DNA of 64,000 nt from Chrysopilus asiliformis (taxonomy: Eukaryota > Arthropoda > Insecta > Diptera > Rhagionidae). Shown piece by piece: positions 56,945-64,000 of this stretch (the stretch's first letter is position 1; each line of letters starts with the position of its first letter). The stretch spans positions 45,124,184-45,188,183 of the forward strand of contig OZ035961.1 of NCBI GenBank assembly GCA_964034945.1, in the 5' to 3' direction. Under the pieces are notes generated by a model, which was not told the DNA's origin, ran no database searches, and saw only the letters and a program-made list of their open reading frames with translations. The position numbers and the translations under genes are program-made.

Positions 56945-59426
56945 TGTAGTCTCCAAGTGGTGGGTAAATTCGGGTGTTCTTGAACAGGATGGTAGGTATC
57001 TTTCTTACGGCCTAGCTCATCGGATGGTCGTGGTATCTTTCCTGCAATTGAACCCCTTGGTCGCTACATAAATTTTGTACCTACCAGGTTCTTCATATTA
57101 AAGGAGGGGGATAGGGATAAAAAAAAATTGAAAGGGGGAAATGGTTGTCAATCATTGGGCTTACCAATCTATACTAGACGATAGATTGGCCCCGAAGTCA
57201 TCTCTTCCGTTTTCATGTCCGACACTCTCGCACTCACCATACTCACGGAAATTAAAGATAAAAATTCATCTTGTAAACTTTTATTGTAAAGAGCTGACTA
57301 TTATCAGATACTCGGTAGCTATGTACAAAATAAATTGTAATAATACAAAGCTGAATCTTAAGGATACGAGTAAAAAAAATCTAAATAAGAATAATAACGA
57401 CATGCAAAAATATTTTACCATAAATTTTGAAAAAAATAATACATAAAAACTATCACCACTTTGGCCACGTTTAGATAAAACAATAATTTTTTGTTTTAAC
57501 ACTTTAAAAATTTTAAATAAATCGTTGTGTACACAGGGGGCCCCATTTGTCTACAACTGCTCAATCGCGTAACTCTTTTTTTTGAGCACGGGTAAATAAA
57601 CTTTGGCAATGTGGCTGCCGTTCACAATAATGTAGACAATATGTTAAATTAAATTACACTCTGATAACTTGATTTTAGAATAAGTTTTATGTGATTCTTT
57701 TAAATATAACCTTTTAAAATTTTAACTCTAGTCTTAAGAATTTTAGCAAGCAATTTTAATATAGTTTTACCAATTAGTTAATAGAAATAAATTAGACATA
57801 ATTTTAACCTAATGATAAGTAAATTAGACGTAATTTTAACCTTAATATAAAATCGCGAAACTGTAGAATTACAACAGAATTCGTAGATGAATTCGCCGAA
57901 TTCTAAAGGGGGTTAATGAATCTCGGGCCGGATATGCTGCCGATTATTTTTGGCACGTGGCTAATCGGGATTACTAAATTTAGCATCGGATTTTGCGAAA
58001 ATTTTAAAGATAACCTTACTTGTTCGTTGTGCAAAATGAGGTTTAAATCTGTGGTCCCTGAGGAAATCCTGGATTTCACTGGGAAATTCTGCTACTCTCG
58101 ATCTACCAAAACGAGGTTCCGGATTTTCTTTCCGTTGATACTCCTCAGCTGTATGATCTGGAGAGGGCCATGCGTTTTTCCAAAATGAAAATCCTGGTAA
58201 TTTCAGGTACAAAATCGGGACGCAATGAGTTCAAAATTGCAGATTTCTTCTTCTAAAGCCACTCGGGCACGGGGATATCCTGCTGGAAATTCAGCAACCC
58301 CCTTTTTTTTAAGAAGGTAAAAAAAGATTTCGTTGATCCTTAAATTTTCGTAAGAAAGTTTAATAAAACGACTCAACAGAGATTATAATAAATACCTTAA
58401 ACTCGGTATCACTTATTATATTTATCACTTAAAAATTTTAACTATAAAATTTAAAGATAAAGGTGAAACCACATTTCTTCGAGGCGACTATAATAAGAAA
58501 AATGACTCAGTCATGTCGAAATTATCATATCCGGGTAAGTTTTAGCGGAAACTCCTCCATTTTTATCATGGCGGAAAATCCGGCGGAAATAGGTTAAAAT
58601 TAGTTTGACAGTCAAAGAAAATCTTTAAATGTCAAAGTTCTAATTTTTTGACGAAGTGTGTTACAACAGGTGGTTTTACGTATGGGTGAGTATAAATACA
58701 AAAAGACAGAATCATTTATACTATGATACTTAATAAATTAACAGAATCCTTCTTTTGCAGACTGGAAGAGGAGTAATTGTGGTCGAAGATCATCAAATAC
58801 CATCAAAGCGATATGGAAGTCTACGTTTGATAAACAGATAAGTATAATTCTGGTTTCTTTAAAAATATTGTGTTATCTAGCCACTGTTATTCTCTTATCG
58901 GTTTGAAGCGATCTGTTAGTATCGCTGTACGAATGTTTACTTCAAATTTTGTAGTTTTTTAAACGGTAGAGAACTTATAAAATATTGCAGCAAAATATGG
59001 AAAAGTGCAATATTTATGTTATTTATTAGTAATAATAGTTAACGTGAAGTCTTAGAAGCATGATCTGTTGTTTGTGGAATGAGGTTTTGTGTTTTATTTA
59101 TGGATTTACTTTGTGAAGTCTTGGCTATTGTTTTTGTTTAAATTTTAATATTATTTTCGATTTTTAATTCTGGTTTTAAATTTTTAGGTGTAATTGAAGT
59201 GAAAACTATTGTATGAAAAAGGGAAACATTTGAAGTGAAATGGAAAATCTAGGATGCCAACTGCAAATTACTTGACCTTCGATGGATTGTTTCGGCACGG
59301 AAGAATTTTCTCATCGACTCTATCTGTTCGGCAGACCGTACTGAGGGAAGTATTTATTTATTATTTAAATTAAAGAGTGCATATTTCTGCTGATTATTTT
59401 GTTTTCTTTTCCAGGTGGCTGCGACA
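56945..59426 (-). repeat. 5' LTR of the gypsy element
   Basis: 2482 bp, the same as 48210-50691 in every stretch compared, including the small open frames at 57141, 57281, 57916 and 57961. As the upstream LTR in the direction of gag-pol it should hold the promoter. The right edge GCGACA is followed by the target duplication TGTT. Confidence 0.95.
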
Positions 59427-59841
59427 TGTTTATAGTTCTAACATATATTAATAACTGACTTATATTAGAACGGTCAGTGGATTCGTCAAGCGCTATTGAA
59501 ACATAAACAGAAGAAGCCAATAATATTTTCAAACCATTAACAACAAATTCATTCATTTTTTCAATTCTTCGAGTTACCGTTCGGGGGGATAGGCAAACGG
59601 TCTTAACTTTTTCGGCGAATTCTTTACCTTTTGGCCCGTAACATTTCAGAACTTGTTCCATATTTTGTTTAAAAAATTCACCATCAGTTAATGGCTTTTT
59701 CGCTTTAGCAATATTAAAAGACACAATGAAGGACGCCTTTACAGATGCAATTTCAGAATCATTTGTTCCGCCTAAAGGAAATTTCTCTAAAAAAACTTTC
59801 TTTAAGTTGTCAACCTGTCTTACTCTTTCTACTTCATTGTA
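59427..59841 (-). pseudogene. hAT-like transposase gene, segment 2 of 3
   Basis: Central N-terminal part of the hAT-like protein, between the 484-bp MITE and the LTR element. It contains KASFIVSFNIAKAKKPLTDG, VKTVCLSPRTVTRRIEKM and VSIALDESTDRSNISQLLIY (the first catalytic Asp block). These words are typical of GTF2IRD2/ZBED-like hAT-derived proteins. The apparent Met start near 59892 lies in MITE sequence. The frame continues on both sides when each insertion and one target copy are subtracted. Confidence 0.85.
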
Positions 59842-60325
59842 CAGTAGAACACGCTTAAATGCACATCGAATTTCGCAGAATTTTATGTGCATTTATCCGT
59901 GTTTTGCATTTATACGTAGCACGGAAGCACGGATAAATGCACATTAATGTGCAATTATGCGAGTAAAAGATAAACATGCAACTTTAATATTCCTGTAATA
60001 AACATTTAAATTCAACGAGGCTACACAAAAACAAAGAAGCTAATTAAGAATTCATTTTATCAAATAAAAATAACAATAATCACTTTTTTTTGTGTAATTA
60101 CATTTCATTTTTGCATATGTGCATTTAAGCGTGTAAAATTTCATATAATTTATACTTTTGCGGATGTGAAAATGGTTGCATTTAAGCAAGTATTGCAATT
60201 AAGCGTGTTTCATTTATCCGTGTATATTTATATGAAAAATGCTTGAAAATCCTCCATGCACAAATTTTGCGTGCAATTACACGAGTTTTGCATTTACGCG
60301 TGTTGCATTTAAGCGCGTTCTACTG
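59842..60325. mobile_element. Tc1/mariner-type MITE in the hAT-like gene, 484 bp
   Basis: TA (59840-59841 and 60326-60327) flanks ends CAGTAGAACACGCTTAAATG and CATTTAAGCGCGTTCTACTG, about 22 bp with one mismatch. CAGT ends and a TA target fit pogo-type Tc1/mariner elements. Internal words TGCATTTAAGCG, GCACGGATAAATGCAC and TGCATTTACGCG repeat the end motif. It breaks the hAT-like frame. Confidence 0.85.
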
Positions 60326-60498
60326 TATCGGGCAAAATCGGACTTATGGCAGCTGTTGTAATGGCGTTCTAGATTGAATTTTTTATTCGACATGTAACTG
60401 CAAACTAGACATTGACGGTTTTCATTATTTGTGGTTATTAAATATTTGTTTTCCCAATCACACGACATAGTATTTGAATTTGAATATGAGCGCTTCAT
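60326..60498 (-). pseudogene. hAT-like transposase gene, segment 1 of 3 (N-terminal)
   Basis: The gene start: ATG at 60498, MKRSYSNSNTMSCDWENKYL, then a zinc-finger-like cluster (CLVCSYMSNKKFNLERHYNS then CH) that fits a BED or C2H2-type DNA-binding finger at the N-terminus of hAT proteins. After Tyr58 the frame enters MITE sequence. The three segments add up to 1794 bp (597 codons plus stop), with no internal stop in the host part. Confidence 0.8.
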
Positions 60499-61262
60499 AA
60501 TGGAAAAGGAAAACTAAAAAAATCAAATTTCTGAAAAAATTTCGTATGTCAGTGTTCTTTGGGAAGCAATTAAGGTTTTGGGGAGCAAATGTATACACCC
60601 GTACGCATCAACAGCAGAAATCATACTGAATGACTGTCGTAGGCTCGCTCCATCGATTGTTAGTGAATCGTTTGATTTCGGCTGCCGAAGTGGCCGTCGT
60701 CTACCAACACGTATCATTGCGTTGGAGAGTCGAGTAAAAATGTTCATGCATTGATTGTAACCTCGTAAAATTTGAATAAAAATGTTATCGTATTGAGGAG
60801 CTAGACGAGCCAAGCAGTGCCGAGTTATGTTCTATATACTCACAGGATTGCATAATTCAAACAAATGTCTTATGCATTAGTGATGATTTTGGGAAGTCAG
60901 AAATATGTAGCTATCATCCGATATATTAGATAGTAGTCTATTATAACATTAGGTATATTATAAAGTTATCATTTAAGCTGTTCCCTTGGAAGCAATCATC
61001 TTAATTCACTTCTCATGTCCCCAAATTGGTTAAATATATTTTATGAGAATGACGATTTTTAGAAGAAACGATTTTTAGAAGAAACGATTTTTAATGAAGT
61101 TCATATGATATTTGAAATTTTGAGATTTTAGGTTATAAATTACCCACATTAAATATATTTTCAGTATCCAAAATAACCTAAATTTTCGTCTTTATAACTC
61201 CTACAATTTCTTTATCTATAGCATTGTTAACTAGTGCAAATAATTTTGACCGGTAAAATGTT
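60499..61262. other. non-coding or unrecognised stretch
   Basis: Upstream of the hAT-like gene. A 96-codon frame on the - strand (60523-60813) has balanced composition, but I recognise no domain. It could be chance or an old exon. No hAT terminal repeat was identified here. A TTTTTAGAAGAAACGA duplication occurs near 61055. Confidence 0.4.
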
Positions 61263-61620
61263 TCATGGTTGAACAACGTTTGTAACGCATCGAATCAGTC
61301 GTCGTACACAAAAATGAACTACACCAGGGTATTAGGGATGATAACAGATTTTGATTTCCGCATGTCTGTCCATCTGCCTGTCTGTCCGTCCGTGAACACC
61401 ATAATTTTCTCGAAAACGGTGAGTTATATTGAAAAATTTAGAATGGTAAGATGTGTATATAATAGAATTTTACATAATCGATCTATACATCAAAATCAAT
61501 CGGACCACTCTTTTCCGCTCTAAAATACAAATGGATTTTTTTAAAGAAACATTTTGTCTGTCATCATATAGAGTATTTGACGATTGGCCCCTGGCAATTG
61601 TAGCTTTTCTTATGTTTAAA
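61263..61620 (-). repeat. interspersed repeat family B, copy 4
   Basis: GTTTGTAACGCATCGAATCA, ACACAAAAATGAACTACACC, a short TCTGTCCGTC run, and an end GCAATTGTAGCTTTTCTTAT then GTTT. Same order as copy 2, with a short microsatellite. Confidence 0.7.
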
Positions 61621-61834
61621 TTTTCTTTTACTGGTTTCTCTGATAAAATGTGTAACATGCATATATTTACACATTTTATTAATCATTTATTGTCTTCTCT
61701 TTACCTTGTACATATATGTGTTCAATGTGAGAACAGAGTGAGAACATATTTTATGCTCCGAAATAATCTTCAACATTTCGAGATTTGTTTCAGGTTTGTT
61801 TCTCGATATTCGTGGTCAATTTCTTAGTGATTAA

Positions 61835-62353
61835 CCCTTTGACGACCATACATTTTCGGCCGAAGGGATTTTGATTTTTTTTTTCATTTTCATGATCTGT
61901 GACCTGATAATAGTTATGCCACAAAAAATGGTGGCCCTAGACCTCCTCCTTGCCCCTCATTTTTTTTATCTCGAAAATTAAAATTGAAAGAATTCATGTA
62001 CGCATTTATTATTGAATTTGAACAAACTGAATTTAATTAGTTGTGCATGTGGTAGACGTCGAAGCAATCGCAAGTACAGATATCGTCGGCTAAGAGTGAA
62101 ATCGTTCTAAGTCCATTATATCAAAATTTCTGGAAGAGCAATGAAAAACCTTGTTAAATCATTTTAATTTTCATTTATGATCATAGGGGCACAGGGGAAC
62201 CGGCATAGAATTCCCGCCACATACATTTATATTGCCCCATCTATCCTCTACAAAAAACCTTTTAATACCTTTGCTCTATCTCTTAACTGGACGATTTTCA
62301 GTACTGAAAGCTCTTGGGCAAGCATATGTTACTTGCCTGTGGTCGTCAAAGGG
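61835..62353. mobile_element. TTAA-target MITE, 519 bp
   Basis: TTAA at 61831-61834 and 62354-62357 flank ends CCCTTTGACGACCA and TGGTCGTCAAAGGG (14 bp with the terminal T variable). The CCC start and TTAA target fit piggyBac. The 74-codon frame at 62177 crosses the right end and is not a gene. Confidence 0.75.
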
Positions 62354-62357
62354 TTAA

Positions 62358-62660
62358 GAAATTACAACACCAAATTGCGTAATTCCGGAACAAACGTTTA
62401 GTATAGGGGCCGACAGGACAATTTGCCTAAATCCGGGACTGTCCCGGCAATTCCGGAACGTATAGTCACCCAGGTGATAGCGGCCAAGCAAAAAGCGCTA
62501 TACACGCTTGTGATGCCAATGCGTTAATCACAGATTTATTGATTTAAGTTTATGATACACTCTTGTATGTTTTTGCATAAAAATTTTATTGTACGCTCAG
62601 AAACGAGATTTTAAAATTATTTTTACAAAAGTTTTTGTATGAAATAAATATATTGGTTGT
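62358..62660. other. non-coding stretch, no gene recognised
   Basis: Short AT-rich interval with a CCGGGACTGTCCCGGCAATT-like imperfect palindrome near 62435. Confidence 0.4.
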
Positions 62661-62666
62661 GTACAG

Positions 62667-62960
62667 TGTTGCGGTTATCTAGATACAATTTATCTAGATA
62701 ATCATCTAGATAAAAAAATGTTATCTTTATCTTATCTAGATAACACCCCTAAACAACTGTACTTGAGCTCAATCTGCTCCAGCGAGGGATATCGGAGGTG
62801 TGCAATGGGCCCAACTTGAGACCTACGTGCGTGGGGTTCCCCTGTGAGCCCCCCTCCTATCAAACCAACCAACCAGATAACACCCCAAAAATATTATCTT
62901 TATCTTATCTAGATAAAGGAAAATCCTATTTATCTAGAGATAATCGTTACCAACGAAAAT
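62667..62960. repeat. TATCTAGATA-rich MITE-like repeat (possibly hAT)
   Basis: Starts CAGTGTTGCGGTTATCTAGA, carries many TATCTAGATA palindromes and TTATCTTTATCTTATCTAGA twice, and ends near TATCTAGAGATAATCGTTAC. The CAGTGTTG start is the same as in the hAT MITE at 45120. No 8-bp duplication was found. A 125-bp insertion lies inside. Confidence 0.5.
62750..62874 (+). mobile_element. 125-bp SINE-like insertion with 12-bp duplication
   Basis: AGATAACACCCC is present at 62738-62749 and 62875-62886, directly flanking a GC-rich 125-bp unit unlike its AT-rich surroundings. The unit ends with AAACCAACCAACC, a short simple-repeat tail. A long target duplication and a simple-repeat tail suggest retrotransposition. 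There is no clear pol III A/B box. Confidence 0.65.
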
Positions 62961-63246
62961 CAAAAAATTAAATCTAAAAAAATGCTGGAACGAAATTGTT
63001 TTCTGCATACTTATGAAAACCTAAAAACTTTTTTTAAAAACCGTGTTACACTTGGCAACAGCAATAGAAGCGAAGTGTCACTCCTTCCCTCGCTTCTCTT
63101 GCACATAAACAAAAATTTTTGCCAGCGTCTGTTGCCAAGTGCTGTTTAAATTGGAAATCAACAAAAAAAGAAAAACAAATAATTTTAATTTTGTGCACTT
63201 TATTTTTTTTAGTATGTAATTTTGAATTTTGTGCAACGTTAAAATA

Positions 63247-63660
63247 AATCTATATATATAAAAATGGATGTTGGTCTGTCTGTTTGAGATTACAAAACTC
63301 AAAAACTACTGGATCGATTTTTACGCGGTTTTTTGCAAAATTATGTTAGATTTCCAAAATTCGAAACGGAATGTCCTGAAAGGATAACGCAAATATCCTT
63401 TTTCTCGTTTTTCCCGCGAGAAATCGGCATAAGCGGGTCTCCGCGGTCGCTGATTACGAATCTGGTGTTATATTTTTAAAATTCTAAATGGAAGGTCCTG
63501 TAAGGATAATGCAAATTTTCTTTTCCCAATTTTTCTCGCAAAAACTGACTTTGGGGGGTTTTCAGGGTTGCTTTCACGAATCTGGTATTGGAATTTCAAA
63601 ATTCGAAACGGAATGTCATGTAAGGACAACGGTTTTTCCCAATTTGTACAAAAAACTTTA
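63247..63660 (+). mobile_element. Helitron-like 5' part with tandem 120-bp units
   Basis: TCTATATATATAAAAATGG and then GTCTGTCTGTTT is the usual insect Helitron 5' edge. Three tandem units follow, each with ATTCGAAACGGAATGTC- or ATTCTAAATGGAAGGTCC-like starts, AAGGATAACG or AAGGATAATG and an ACGAATCTGGT end. No 3' hairpin or CTAG was found before the window ends or before sequence changes near 63660. Confidence 0.55.
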
Positions 63661-64000
63661 ACCCTTTCGGTAAATGTTTTTTTCTGTGGGTTTTAAAAAT
63701 ACTCTGTATACAAATTAATGATGTTTAACCCTCATCCGTATTGCATTTAAAGTTACTTAAAAGTATTTCATGTGTCAAATTGACACAATACCAGAAAATC
63801 CCATATTTTTAGTGTTAATTGTAACAAAATTAAGTTTTCTTGATTAATCATTATTTTTTTTATTGAGAAAAGCAAAAAAAATAATTTGGTCTTATTAATA
63901 ACATACAAAATTACATAAAAAAGGAATCAAGAAAATTGAACGTTGGTTCCACATTTTTCACAAATTGTGAAACGGTGAGATGGACAAGTAGATTTTACAC
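63661..64000. other. non-coding end of window
   Basis: AT-rich sequence with no recognisable feature. ATTTCATGTGTCAAATTGACACAA (palindromic core TGTCAAATTGACA) near 63770 resembles some MITE ends but no partner is in the window. Confidence 0.4.

Larger units (their letters stand above)
48210..59426 (-). mobile_element. Ty3/gypsy LTR retrotransposon, 11,217 bp, apparently complete
   Basis: Two LTRs of 2482 bp at a constant offset of 8735 bp enclose gag and pol on the - strand. The element starts TG and ends CA and is flanked by a 4-bp duplication TGTT (48206-48209 and 59427-59430). The order protease, reverse transcriptase, RNase H, integrase in one frame places it in Ty3/gypsy (Metaviridae). 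There is no env frame. The very long LTRs recall Woot of Tribolium and Ulysses of Drosophila, which is my basis for suggesting that group. It sits inside the hAT-like gene. The two LTRs look identical in the stretches compared, which points to a recent insertion. Confidence 0.95.

Noticed and set aside
60523..60813. 96-codon frame on the - strand as a host exon
   Set aside because: Composition is plausible but no domain or splice pair is recognised; a protein search would decide, and a strong hit would reverse this.

Overview
This window looks like arthropod, almost certainly insect, nuclear DNA. It is AT-rich, holds one spliced developmental gene, and is otherwise packed with transposable elements of types common in insects (PIF/Harbinger, Tc1/mariner, TTAA-target and hAT miniature elements, Helitron-like ends, a Ty3/gypsy LTR element, tRNA-derived SINE). 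The host gene is hedgehog (hh) on the + strand. Exon 2 (13602-13863) encodes the rest of the signalling domain and exon 3 (35974-36614) encodes the autoprocessing Hint domain and C-terminus. They are separated by a 22.1 kb intron. Exon 1, with the signal peptide and palmitoylation site, was not found and should lie upstream of the window, so bases 1-13601 would be intron 1. A beetle is possible, because the LTR element resembles the long-LTR Woot/Osvaldo/Ulysses group, but the sequence alone does not settle this.

Layout. 1-13601: hh intron 1 (inferred), holding TTAA-target MITEs, a 2.3 kb inverted-repeat element, a 3.36 kb element full of an ACTGGG motif, and a PIF/Harbinger derivative with a MADF-domain fragment. 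13602-36614: hh exons 2 and 3 and intron 2, the intron loaded with several interspersed families. Family A (about 0.55 kb, six copies) and family B (five copies) are related; family C (three copies in the window) is separate. The intron also holds nested MITEs, a SINE and a Helitron-like element. 36615-46400: 3' flank with two internally deleted Tc1/mariner-type elements, a fold-back repeat cluster and an hAT-type MITE with an 8-bp target duplication. 46573-60498: a minisatellite next to a hAT-type transposase-like gene on the - strand, which is split by two later insertions. One is an 11.2 kb Ty3/gypsy element with 2482-bp LTRs and open gag and pol. The other is a 484-bp TA-flanked MITE. 60499-64000: more MITEs, a SINE-like insertion and a Helitron-like 5' end.

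Main points. The hAT-like reading frame (597 codons plus stop) stays open and in frame when both insertions and one copy of each target duplication are subtracted, so it was intact when they landed. The gypsy element has LTRs that look the same throughout and complete catalytic motifs, so it is probably young. The hh signalling domain keeps the metal-site residues seen in vertebrate Sonic hedgehog, part of which Drosophila Hh has lost. Many MITE boundaries are fixed by target-site duplications, and in several places one element can be seen inside another. No ribosomal RNA, standalone tRNA, CRISPR or bacterial feature was seen.
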